Notes under the pieces: generated by a model | Told to the model about the DNA's origin: nothing | Seen by the model: the letters and a program-made list of their open reading frames with translations, nothing else | The model's database searches: none | NCBI GenBank assembly: GCA_946409675.1 | Contig: CAMJXI010000049.1 | Location: 1 to 7,359, forward strand | Direction: 5' to 3' | Length of the DNA: 7,359 nucleotides | Source of the DNA: an uncultured Lactobacillus sp. | Lineage (GTDB): Bacteria > Bacillota > Bacilli > Lactobacillales > Lactobacillaceae | Part shown: positions 1 to 5,969 of the stretch, piece after piece | Layout: each line of letters starts with the position of its first letter | Numbering within the stretch: position 1 is the stretch's first letter | Program-made: the position numbers and the translations under genes

Positions 1-349
1 GCCAGTGAATCAAATACATATCCAAGTAGTCCAACTGCAATTTGTCCAAAGACTCGTTGAAAGCTTGCAGCGTTTCTTTCTTGGTCAAATGGTTGTTCCA
101 AACCTTTGAGGTCACGAACAGTTCGCGTCTCTTTAAACCTGTCTCTGCGAGTGCTTCCTTGATACCTTGTCCGACGCCTTCTTCGTTGCCGTAAAATTGT
201 GCCGTATCGATCAAACGGTAGCCGTTCACGATACTCGTTTTCACAACTTTAGCAATCTCGTCATTCGGAATCTTATACACGCCCAATCCCAATCCTGGGA
301 TTTCATAACCATTATTTAGTTCGACAAAATCTGATAGTGATTGAATCAT
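1..349 (-). CDS. Aldo/keto reductase, N-terminal 116 residues (3' end outside window)
   Basis: NAD(P)H-dependent oxidoreductase of the aldo/keto reductase superfamily, the soluble cytoplasmic (beta/alpha)8 enzymes that reduce aldehydes and ketones. Translating the minus strand from the ATG at 347-349 gives a continuous frame to the window edge. It contains IPGLGLGVYK (residues 18-27), the family signature GYRLIDTAQFYGNE (43-56), TSKVW (80-84) and LIHW (113-116). These supply the full catalytic tetrad: Asp48, Tyr53, Lys82 and His115. The start is supported by AAGGAGG at 358-364, 8 bases upstream. The usual family length is about 270-290 residues, so roughly 60% is missing. The pattern is closest to the 2,5-diketo-gluconic acid reductase / YvgN-like group. 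The physiological substrate cannot be told. The gene is divergent from the YidA-like phosphatase. Confidence 0.93.
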   Translation of the reverse strand, partial: MIQSLSDFVELNNGYEIPGLGLGVYKIPNDEIAKVVKTSIVNGYRLIDTAQFYGNEEGVGQGIKEALAETGLKRRELFVTSKVWNNHLTKKETLQAFNESLDKLQLDYLDMYLIHW

Positions 350-377
350 AGTGAATTCCTCCTTCATTTGTGCCTTC

Positions 378-383
378 ATTATA
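378..383 (-). promoter_or_regulatory. Probable -10 box of the aldo/keto reductase promoter
   Basis: The minus strand reads a perfect TATAAT here, 28 bases upstream of the ATG at 349 and just upstream of the ribosome binding site (358-364). No convincing -35 hexamer lies 16-18 bases further up (the position reads GGGAAA), so the promoter may be weak or activator-dependent. The start-proximal position and the perfect hexamer are seen; promoter activity is inferred. Confidence 0.45.
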
Positions 384-406
384 TACCGGATACTAGTCAG
401 TTTCCC

Positions 407-462
407 TTTTGGCAACTTTTCAGCTGATGAGCTTCTGCCAAAAATATTTCCGGCAAAAGTTG
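407..462. repeat. Two interlocking 8-bp inverted repeats in the divergent intergenic region
   Basis: TTTTGGCA (407-414) is the reverse complement of TGCCAAAA (436-443). CAACTTTT (413-420) is the reverse complement of AAAAGTTG (455-462). The left arms overlap by two bases, so as RNA the two stems would compete. As DNA they could be regulator half-sites between the divergent reductase and phosphatase genes. A possible plus-strand -10 box, TAGAAT, follows at 465-470, but no good -35 is seen. The regulator is unknown. Confidence 0.35.
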
Positions 463-523
463 GTTAGAATAGCCTCGTTCGTTGTGCTAAGCTTGAGTTA
501 TCAAAATAAAATGGAGACTGACA

Positions 524-1339
524 ATGACAATTAAACTGATTGCGCTAGATATCGATGACACGCTCTTGAGCTCGAATCAAGAAATTTTGCCTAGTACCAA
601 AAACGCCCTTAGCGAATGCTTAGCTAAAGGCATCAAAGTTGTCTTATGTACCGGACGGCCACTCGCTGGCGTATCCCATTTTCTCAAGGAACTCGGAGTA
701 GCTGGGGATGAGCAATACGTGGTGACTTACAACGGCGCGATTATCGAATCCGTGACCGGCAAGGTTTTGGCCAAGGAATTGATCTCGAAAAAGGGTTATG
801 AGGACTTGACTGAGTTTGGCCAAGCTCACAAAATTCCGTTTAACGTGCTCGATGAGAATAGTAATATCTATACCGCCAACCATGATGTCGACTTTATCAC
901 GGTCGTGCAGGCCATGGAAAACAGTGCGGGGCTATTTATTCGCCAACCAAACGAATTGCCGGCTGATTTTGAAATAACCAAAGGCCTCTTCGTGGGTCCC
1001 AAGGAACTGCTTGATTCAGTTGAACCAGCGGTTAAAGAGAAATTTGGCCAGGATTACTACGTCGTCCGCGCCGGCACAAATTTCCTGGAGGCAATGAACC
1101 CCGCTGTTGACAAAGGTAAGGCCTTAACGACACTCGGTGAAAAAATCGGCATTAAGACTGAAGAAATGATGGCCTTTGGTGACGAAGGTAACGACTTACC
1201 AATGTTTAACGCGGTTGGCCTAGCAGTTTGCATGGGTAACGGCTCAGAGCTGGCAAAGTCCCACGCTAACTACGTGACCGCAAGCAACGATGACGACGGG
1301 ATTGCTAAAGCAATTGCCAAGTATGTGCTAGATGCATAG
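524..1339 (+). CDS. yidA: Cof-type HAD-IIB sugar-phosphatase, YidA-like
   Basis: Cytoplasmic Mg2+-dependent phosphatase of the haloacid dehalogenase superfamily, subclass IIB (Cof). E. coli YidA, its apparent relative, dephosphorylates small sugar phosphates. The 271 residues match YidA length (about 270) and collinear motifs. Motif I is LDIDDTLL, with nucleophile Asp9 and acid/base Asp11. Motif II is LCTGRP, with Thr43. Then come YNGA (69-72), the cap segment with IYTANHDV (115-122), motif III DKGKA (Lys197 or Lys199), and motif IV FGDEGNDLPMF (Asp220, Asn223, Asp224). The usual DxDGT is DxDDT here, a tolerated variant. GGAG at 513-516 sits 7 bases before the ATG. The gene is monocistronic: it is divergent from the reductase and ends at a shared bidirectional terminator. 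The family assignment is firm; the exact substrate is not visible. Confidence 0.93.
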   Translation: MTIKLIALDIDDTLLSSNQEILPSTKNALSECLAKGIKVVLCTGRPLAGVSHFLKELGVAGDEQYVVTYNGAIIESVTGKVLAKELISKKGYEDLTEFGQAHKIPFNVLDENSNIYTANHDVDFITVVQAMENSAGLFIRQPNELPADFEITKGLFVGPKELLDSVEPAVKEKFGQDYYVVRAGTNFLEAMNPAVDKGKALTTLGEKIGIKTEEMMAFGDEGNDLPMFNAVGLAVCMGNGSELAKSHANYVTASNDDDGIAKAIAKYVLDA

Positions 1340-1360
1340 CTGAAATGAAAATTTTTAAAC

Positions 1361-1416
1361 AAATAAAAGACTCCAACTTCCTAGATTAAGTTGACCTAGG
1401 ATGTTGGAGTATTTTT
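1361..1416. terminator. Bidirectional rho-independent terminator between convergent phosphatase genes
   Basis: ACTCCAAC (1370-1377) pairs with GTTGGAGT (1403-1410). After one T/T mismatch, TCCTAG (1379-1384) pairs with CTAGGA (1396-1401), leaving an 11-base loop. The plus strand continues into T5 (1412-1416). On the other side an A-rich stretch (1361-1368) gives a T-rich tail on the minus strand. The position, 22 bases after the yidA stop and 42 bases after the stop of the minus-strand phosphatase, suits termination of both genes. Confidence 0.9.
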
Positions 1417-1451
1417 GTGGAACTATGCTGTTAATTTTTGTAAGTTTGAAT

Positions 1452-2252
1452 TTATTTCTTCTGTTCGTTTAATAGGGTATCGAGAAAACTCAAGACGCCT
1501 TGTTCTTCGTTATCCGTGGTAGTAGCATCGGATACTGCCGTGACGCGTGGATCAGCATTGGACATCGCGACCCCAAGCCCAACTTCACGGAGCATTTCGA
1601 GGTCGTTACCGCCGTCTCCAAAAGCCGCCATCTCGTCCAAGCTAACGTCGACGATTTTGCCTAGAGTTGCTAAACCCTTGGCCTTGTTCATGCCTGGTTG
1701 GATGACATCGATATCGCCATGGCCACTGCTAGTAGGTTCGGCTAAGTCGCCCAGCTTTTCTTGGAGCTCTAACACGATTGCTTCAGTTTTTTCAGGCGGA
1801 CAAGCCAAAGCAAATTTCAAAATATTGTCGTCTAGTTCACTGTAATCGTGAATCCAGTTCAATTCGTGGTAATAACCGTGTAGGCGGTCGAAGTAAGATT
1901 GGGGATTAGTGTCGATTGTGTAGGCACTAGCCTGGCCACAAACGAGGAAGCGAACATCCGGGATAGTTTGGATGATTCCTAGAACTTTTTGGAAGGTGTC
2001 CTCCTCGAAATAGTTGAGTGAGTAAATTTCGTTTTCATCCCGGATATAAGCTCCGTTTTCAGCTACGAAAATCGTATCGGGGTAATCTTTAAAGTAGGAT
2101 TTTAGTTGGAAGTATTGGTTGCCACTAGCGACAACCCAACGAATTCCTTGGTCGTTCATCTGTTGGTGGAGCTTTTCAAAGTGGTCGTAATCATAAGTTT
2201 GGTCGGCCTTTAAAAAAGTACCGTCCATATCTGTTGCAATAAGTTTAATCAT
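1452..2252 (-). CDS. ybiV: Cof-type HAD-IIB sugar-phosphatase, YbiV/SupH-like
   Basis: Soluble Mg2+-dependent HAD phosphatase of subclass IIB. It resembles E. coli YbiV (SupH), which acts on sugar phosphates. The 266 residues carry motif I TDMDGTFL (Asp8, Asp10), motif II VVASGNQYFQL (40-50, Ser43 in the Thr/Ser position) and FVAENGA (62-68). The cap contains VCGQASAYT (104-112) and YYHEL (127-131). Motif III is MNKAKG (Lys190/Lys192) and motif IV FGDGGNDLEM (Asp213, Asn216, Asp217). The SGNQYxQL and FVAENGA blocks set it apart from the YidA-like paralogue next door. GGAG (complement of 2261-2264) lies 8 bases before the ATG. Its 3' end faces yidA across the shared terminator. The secreted-protein gene lies upstream on the same strand, 191 bases away, with no shared function apparent. 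Substrate not determinable. Confidence 0.93.
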   Translation of the reverse strand: MIKLIATDMDGTFLKADQTYDYDHFEKLHQQMNDQGIRWVVASGNQYFQLKSYFKDYPDTIFVAENGAYIRDENEIYSLNYFEEDTFQKVLGIIQTIPDVRFLVCGQASAYTIDTNPQSYFDRLHGYYHELNWIHDYSELDDNILKFALACPPEKTEAIVLELQEKLGDLAEPTSSGHGDIDVIQPGMNKAKGLATLGKIVDVSLDEMAAFGDGGNDLEMLREVGLGVAMSNADPRVTAVSDATTTDNEEQGVLSFLDTLLNEQKK

Positions 2253-2289
2253 TAATCGTTCTCCAAAATACGTATTTTTTAGTAGATTT

Positions 2290-2305
2290 AAAAGTCTATA
2301 CTTTT
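2290..2305. repeat. Inverted repeat upstream of the YbiV-like gene (possible operator)
   Basis: AAAAGT (2290-2295) and ACTTTT (2300-2305) are perfect complements separated by CTAT. The element sits 38 bases upstream of the phosphatase ATG. The minus strand reads TATAGA across its centre, a possible weak -10 box. No good -35 is seen. The rest of the 191-base gap (2253-2443) is AT-rich, with no gene and no convincing terminator for the secreted-protein gene. Confidence 0.25.
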
Positions 2306-2443
2306 GAGTTTACCATAAGAGCACCTGATTTATGAGAGCGTTTTACTAAAAAATATTGGTCTAGGTCGATGAACGAAATGGTGAATTGTTTTAACACTTA
2401 GAAAAAATATTTTAGAGGTGCTTATCCTTTATCTGATATGTAT

Positions 2444-2983
2444 TTACCTTTCGTCAACGATCGATATAGTAATCTCATTTTTCGTATCTGGATTTTCTGG
2501 TACATCGGTTGTTGGTGTATTCGTGTCAACAGGAGGTGTAGTTGTGCCAATTGGGGGTGTACTTGTGTCAACAGGAGGTGTAGTTACTTTTTCTCCCACA
2601 TGAATAGTAAAAGTTTGTGGGACGTCAGAGAATACTAAGCCTTCCGTTGGAATGGTGGAACTAATGACCTGATAATTTGCAGCGTCAGCACCTGTGTAGG
2701 CTTTCATTGTCGAGTCGGCAGTTGTATTTGAAGCTGTACCAATTGGTTGGGCAAATAGTATGTTACTTGAAGTTCCACCTGTCGTGTCATTTATAATTTC
2801 TATAGTTATTTGATTGCTAATTTTAGTGGTAGTACTTGTATTTGTCACAGGTGTTTCTGCTGCATGAACATTATCGGCTTGATTAAGCATCAAACCTGTT
2901 GTCATGAATGTTGCTGTTGTAATGCCAATAACAACGAAGCGTTTACCTTTTTTATGTAGAATAAAATGGGTCTTTTTTTCCAT
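2444..2983 (-). CDS. Small secreted protein with KxYKxGKxW-like signal peptide and mucin-binding-like domain; probably truncated
   Basis: Predicted extracellular protein of 179 residues. The N-terminus has the charged region HKKGKRF (10-16), a degenerate KxYKxGKxW motif with His for Tyr and Phe for Trp. A hydrophobic core (about 17-33) and a likely cleavage site after VHA (39-41) follow. In Lactobacillales this signal type marks adhesins and serine-rich or glucan-active surface proteins, some exported by the accessory Sec system. Residues about 58-130, from QITIEIIND to FSDVPQTFTIHV, resemble one MucBP / Mub-B2-like module. Residues 133-156 are Thr/Pro heptapeptides. The last residues, EITISIVDER, resemble the start of the first module, after which the frame stops. 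There is no LPXTG motif or C-terminal anchor, so the product is probably released or is a remnant of a larger adhesin. AGGAG (complement of 2993-2997) lies 9 bases before the ATG. Confidence 0.75.
   Translation of the reverse strand: MEKKTHFILHKKGKRFVVIGITTATFMTTGLMLNQADNVHAAETPVTNTSTTTKISNQITIEIINDTTGGTSSNILFAQPIGTASNTTADSTMKAYTGADAANYQVISSTIPTEGLVFSDVPQTFTIHVGEKVTTPPVDTSTPPIGTTTPPVDTNTPTTDVPENPDTKNEITISIVDER
2523..2585. repeat. Three tandem 21-bp units encoding TPP heptapeptides
   Basis: Units lie at 2523-2543, 2544-2564 and 2565-2585. The outer two are identical (21 of 21 bases); the middle one has diverged. On the minus strand they encode TTPPVDT, STPPIGT and TTPPVDT-like heptapeptides in the secreted protein (residues about 134-155). 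This is a typical stalk-like spacer that can expand or contract by recombination without shifting the frame. Confidence 0.85.
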
Positions 2984-3024
2984 AATAAATATCTCCTCAA
3001 AAAATAATAATTGGGTTGATAACT

Positions 3025-3051
3025 ATTCTAGAAATTCCCCAAGAGTTTCAA
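3025..3051 (-). promoter_or_regulatory. Candidate promoter of the secreted-protein gene
   Basis: The minus strand reads TTGAAA (complement of 3046-3051), a 15-base spacer, then TAGAAT (complement of 3025-3030), about 42 bases upstream of the ATG. Both hexamers are close to consensus; the spacer is short. A second possibility lies further up: TTGCTA, 16 bases, then TATATC, just upstream (in minus-strand sense) of the cre-like site at 3152-3165. Confidence 0.4.
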
Positions 3052-3151
3052 GGATACCAGCCCGTTTGACTTTTTGTATAGCATTTCCAAAAATAGTATA
3101 TTCCGATGGAAACCAGAAAACAACCAATGTTATTTGTGAAAAAGTGCCAGT

Positions 3152-3165
3152 TTAAAGCGTTTTCA
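3152..3165. promoter_or_regulatory. cre-like site (CcpA binding), distal
   Basis: TTAAAGCGTTTTCA matches the catabolite-responsive-element consensus TGNAARCGNWWWCA at 13 of 14 positions, with T in place of G at position 2. It lies 169 bases upstream of the secreted-protein start and 430 bases upstream of the GH3 start. It more plausibly affects the secreted protein, or an unannotated transcript starting in the gap. Binding is inferred. Confidence 0.45.
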
Positions 3166-3376
3166 AGATATAAAAATGCGATAAAATATAGCAATGAAGA
3201 ACCGATGTTATTATTTTGTGATAATTATTCTATGTTTTCTGAAAATGACAATTGAGATTATTCAATTCCAAAAAAGATCTGAATGAAATTTCGACAAAAA
3301 AATTTTTGATTTTGTGAATTTTAGAGAATAAAAAATTTAGTTGCGACTTGGAGTAATAAATATTTGTTCCAAATAC

Positions 3377-3401
3377 ACATCAAAGTCTCAGAGATTGATG
3401 T
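3377..3401 (+). other. Hairpin preceding the orphan terminator
   Basis: ACATCAA (3377-3383) pairs perfectly with TTGATGT (3395-3401). Inside this stem, TCT (3386-3388) can pair with AGA (3392-3394) around a 3-base loop, leaving a 2-base bulge. With the terminator at 3425-3453 it forms a two-hairpin tail, as in a small RNA or an attenuated leader. No known riboswitch or T-box sequence was recognised. Confidence 0.35.
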
Positions 3402-3424
3402 CTAATCCAAACATTTTTAATTTT

Positions 3425-3453
3425 TGCATCCCCCAACCAGGGATGCATTTTTT
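3425..3453 (+). terminator. Strong rho-independent terminator without an upstream plus-strand gene
   Basis: TGCATCCC (3425-3432) pairs perfectly with GGGATGCA (3440-3447) around a 7-base loop, followed immediately by T6 (3448-3453). The tail is on the plus strand only. No plus-strand gene precedes it in the gap; the nearest upstream plus-strand gene ends at 1339. It may end a small RNA, end a decayed gene, or insulate the GH3 operon promoter that begins 50 bases later. Confidence 0.8.
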
Positions 3454-3502
3454 ATTGAAATCTCCACAACTTAATATTTTTCTAAGCCAAGTCTTCAGCG
3501 AG

Positions 3503-3532
3503 TTGAAATCGGTTACAAAAGGATAGTAATAT
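3503..3532 (+). promoter_or_regulatory. GH3-transporter operon promoter with overlapping cre site
   Basis: TTGAAA (3503-3508) and TAATAT (3527-3532) form a -35/-10 pair with an 18-base spacer. The cre site TGAAATCGGTTACA (3504-3517) overlaps the -35 box. It matches the TGWAANCGNTNWCA consensus at every position, so CcpA binding should block RNA polymerase when a preferred sugar is present. The operon's start codon is at 3596, with GAGGGGG at 3581-3587 as ribosome binding site. The cre match is strong; the -10 box is weaker (4 of 6). Confidence 0.65.
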
Positions 3533-3549
3533 GTAAATCTCGATGTACA
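3532..3549. promoter_or_regulatory. Imperfect 18-bp palindrome, probable operator of the sugar operon
   Basis: TGTAAATCTCGATGTACA is a palindrome of the form TGTA-n-ATC-nn-GAT-n-TACA: 14 of 18 positions are symmetric. It abuts the -10 box and covers the expected transcription start, where a substrate-specific repressor would act. No regulator gene is in the window, so the repressor family (LacI, GntR or other) is unknown. Confidence 0.45.
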
Positions 3550-4378
3550 GATATAGTTACTTTACGAAAGTTTTATTGTTGAGGGGGACACCGATATGAC
3601 GATTAAATTTGGGGATGGCAAAAACCGTTACCACCTATCCGATGAGGATGCTATCAAATTAACTTCCGGCCGTGATTTTTGGGCCACACCCGCCATCGGC
3701 GGTATCAAAAGTATTCGCATGAGCGACGGACCACATGGACTTCGTTATCAAGCTTTAGCTTCCGATCACCTCGGAATAAACGAAGCAGTCGAAGCCACCG
3801 CTTTTCCAACCGCCAGTGCTAGCGCATCGAGTTTCGATCCAACTTTACTTACCCAAATGGGTGCTGGAATCGCACACGAAGCTCGCAAGATGAATGTCGA
3901 TGTCGTTCTTGGTCCTGGCACGAACATCAAACGTAATCCACTAGGTGGACGTAGTTTCGAATATTTCAGTGAGGATCCTTTCTTAGCAGGCACCTTAGCC
4001 GCTGCCTGGATTCAAGGCCTTCAAGGTGAAGGCGTCGGTACTTCGCTCAAGCACTTCGCCGGCAAAAGTCAAGAAACTGACCGCTTGCGCTCCGATTCGC
4101 TCATCGACGCCACCGCGTTACACGAGCTCTATTTAGAGGCGTTTCGCATTGCCGTCACGGCCGCTCAACCAGAGACCGTGATGACCGCCTATAACAAAGT
4201 CAACGGGACCTACATGACGGATCACGATTATTTGTTGAACACTGTTTTACGTGGTCAATGGGGTTTCAAAGGGATGGTGGTTACGGATTGGGGTGCGCTC
4301 AACGACAAAGTGAAATCCTTAAACGCCGGTACCGATTTAGAGATGCCAAGTTCTGGTAATCTCTTTGATTCCCAAGCC

Positions 4379-4385
4379 AAAAAAA
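4379..4385 (+). other. A7 homopolymer carrying the GH3 frameshift
   Basis: With seven A's the frame reads QAKKSFSR and stops at 4399. With six A's it reads QAKKALADRKLD and continues into the conserved GH3 middle region. One inserted base, or slippage during replication or sequencing, explains the change. Confidence 0.88.
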
Positions 4386-4961
4386 GCTTTAGCAGATAGA
4401 AAATTAGACCGTACGATGCTAACTCGTGCAGTCGAGAAAATTGCCACGGTCGCCGATAAAGACCGTCCTGTATTTAGTGGCGATGCCAGTGCGTTACAAG
4501 AAGCAAATGGCCAACTCGCCCAGAAAATCGAAGAGCAAAGTGCCGTTCTTCTGCAAAATTCAGGTATCTTACCGTTACAAAAGGGAACAAGCCTAGCCGT
4601 TATCGGTGCACTCGCTTCTGAGACACGTATCCAGGGTGCCGGTTCTTCCCACATTACGACTCCCGAAAGTATCTCAATTCTAGATGGTTTGACCAATGCC
4701 GGGCACGAGTATGACTATAGTCCTGGTTACAACTTGAATGGAATCTTTAGCGACGTTTTACTGAAGGAAGCACAAGAGGTCGCTACTAAGGCGGAAACTG
4801 TCGTTGTCGTTTTAGGTCTTCCTGCAACTGCAGAGGCAGAGGGCTCAGATAGAACAAATATCGACCTACCAGCTAACCAGACTACTCTTTTGAATGCAGT
4901 TAATGCAGTGAACCAAAACATCATCGTCTTGCTCGTAGCCGGCTCTGTTGTCGATACATCC

Positions 4962-4964
4962 TGA
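4962..4964 (+). other. In-frame TGA replacing a conserved tryptophan codon in GH3
   Basis: The frame reads GSVVDTS, TGA, SPKTKAILNIFLGGQ. BglB-type relatives have a tryptophan at this place (pattern GSPVxMPW followed by KxxAIL and LGGQ, from memory). A single TGG-to-TGA change accounts for it (codon 456 of the reconstructed protein). Reading continues in the same frame to 5966. Confidence 0.85.
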
Positions 4965-5969
4965 TCACCCAAGACTAAAGCAATCTTGAATATCTTCTTG
5001 GGTGGGCAACGCGTTGGGGCTGCTACCGAACGGCTCTTATTTGGCGCAGTTTCGCCTTCCGGTAAACTCGCTGAGTCCTATCCAGTTAATTATGCGGATG
5101 TTCCTTCAAGCCAGTTGTTTGGCGTGAACACCAGATCAGTTGCCTATGCCGAGAGTCTGTACGTTGGTTACCGCTATTATGAGAAGGCCAAGGTTTCCGT
5201 GGCCTATCCTTTTGGCTTTGGCTTAAGTTACAGTAAATTCGAAATCTCCAATCTTAGTGCTAGCGCTTCAGCCTTAGCCAGCAACGAGACTAATATTTCA
5301 GTTACCGTTACCGTCAAGAATACGGGAACCGTTCGTGCGGCCGAAGTCTTGCAAACTTACGTGGGTCAGGATAACCAGAATCAATTAATTCCACTTAAAA
5401 CTCTCGCCGGGTTTACCAAAATTTGGCTCGACCCAAATGAATCTCAAACTATTACTCTTAAAATTCCGCGGCATGCTTTTGAACGCTGGGATGAAGAACA
5501 ACAGAAATTTACCCTTGCAGGTGGTAACTGGACCATCTTCGTTGGCACAAGTAGTCAGGATATTCTGAAAACATTTGCCTTAAATGTCGATGCTCCAGAA
5601 TTTCTAATAGCTGCACCAACCTGGTATCAACAACCTAATGTGTTGCCAACCGTGACGGGATTCACCGACTTCACCACCATGGACGTCTTTCCAGACCTTC
5701 CAGAACAACCGGGTGACTTCACTCGCTTGAGCGTTCCGCGGGACATGGGCGACCATTCAAAAATAGTGAAGAAGATTGCCTCTGTGATTATCAAAAACAT
5801 GCAGAAGAACGATAAAGTTACACCGGATTCACCAGAAGGCAAGTTCTTAGAAACAATCGTGTTGGACACGCCGATTATTCGTCTGTCGCAACAAAGTGGG
5901 GGCAGTTTAAAACTTTGGATGGTCGATTTTCTCGTCGGCCTTGCCAACCATGGAAAGAGGGGATAATTC

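Larger units (their letters stand above)
2984..3595. other. 612-base AT-rich non-coding region between divergent genes
   Basis: No credible protein-coding frame is present: the short open frames lack ribosome binding sites and recognisable sequence. The region holds a promoter candidate for the secreted protein (3025-3051), a cre-like site (3152-3165), a perfect AATTGA/TCAATT inverted repeat (3250-3267) and a hairpin (3377-3401). A plus-strand terminator follows (3425-3453), then the promoter and operator cluster of the GH3 operon (3503-3549). The stretch 3156-3425 is markedly more AT-rich than the flanking genes and is otherwise unexplained. Confidence 0.6.
3596..5966 (+). pseudogene. Beta-glucosidase, glycoside hydrolase family 3 (BglB type), broken by a frameshift and a nonsense codon
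   Basis: GH3 enzymes of this type hydrolyse beta-glucosides and short beta-gluco-oligosaccharides in the cytoplasm, with retention of configuration. Correcting the two lesions gives about 789 residues, normal for the group. The N-terminal barrel has RDFWAT (26-31), SDGPHGLR (43-50), LGPGTNIKRNPLGGRSFEYFSEDP split over 105-128, LKHFAGKSQETDR (151-163) and nucleophile Asp231 in VTDWGA. After the frameshift come GAGSSHITTP and AEGSDR, whose Glu (about 415) is the likely acid/base. After the stop come LGGQ, SPSGKLAESYP, GYRYYE and a C-terminal fibronectin-III-like domain. The 3596 frame ends at 4399 because an A7 tract (4379-4385) has one A too many. The frame resumed there ends at TGA 4962-4964, and the rest is open to 5966. 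It is first gene of an operon with the symporter. Assembly error cannot be excluded, especially for the A7 tract. Confidence 0.92.

Noticed and set aside
644..883. Minus-strand open frame of 79 codons
   Set aside because: It lies wholly inside the YidA-like gene on the opposite strand, with no ribosome binding site and no recognisable sequence.
1516..1845. Plus-strand open frame of 109 codons
   Set aside because: It is the opposite-strand shadow of the YbiV-like gene; the low-complexity Ser/Pro composition is typical of antisense translation.
2330..2443. Terminator for the secreted-protein gene
   Set aside because: The only stem (CACTT...GAGGTG around 2395-2420) has mismatches on the transcribed strand and lacks a proper GC-rich stem plus T-tract.
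2523..2585. CRISPR-like direct repeats
   Set aside because: The 21-bp units are contiguous, without spacers, and encode in-frame heptapeptides, so they are a protein repeat.
2418..2638. Two overlapping plus-strand frames, one with VSTGGVVV-type repeats
   Set aside because: They are antisense to the TPP repeat of the secreted protein. The repeat look comes from the 21-bp DNA units, and the minus-strand gene has a good ribosome binding site and signal peptide.
3341..3526. Plus-strand frame of 61 codons in the gap
   Set aside because: It runs straight through the strong terminator at 3425-3453, lacks a ribosome binding site and resembles nothing known.
4376..4390. Programmed -1 ribosomal frameshift at the A-rich tract
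   Set aside because: Restoring the GH3 frame needs a net +1 shift (reading seven A's as six), the wrong direction for a -1 slippery site, and a nonsense codon follows anyway.
4365..4964. Middle and last GH3 segments as independent genes starting at TTG (4365 and 4986)
   Set aside because: Neither TTG has a ribosome binding site, and both segments are collinear pieces of one GH3 protein. They are fragments of a single pseudogene.
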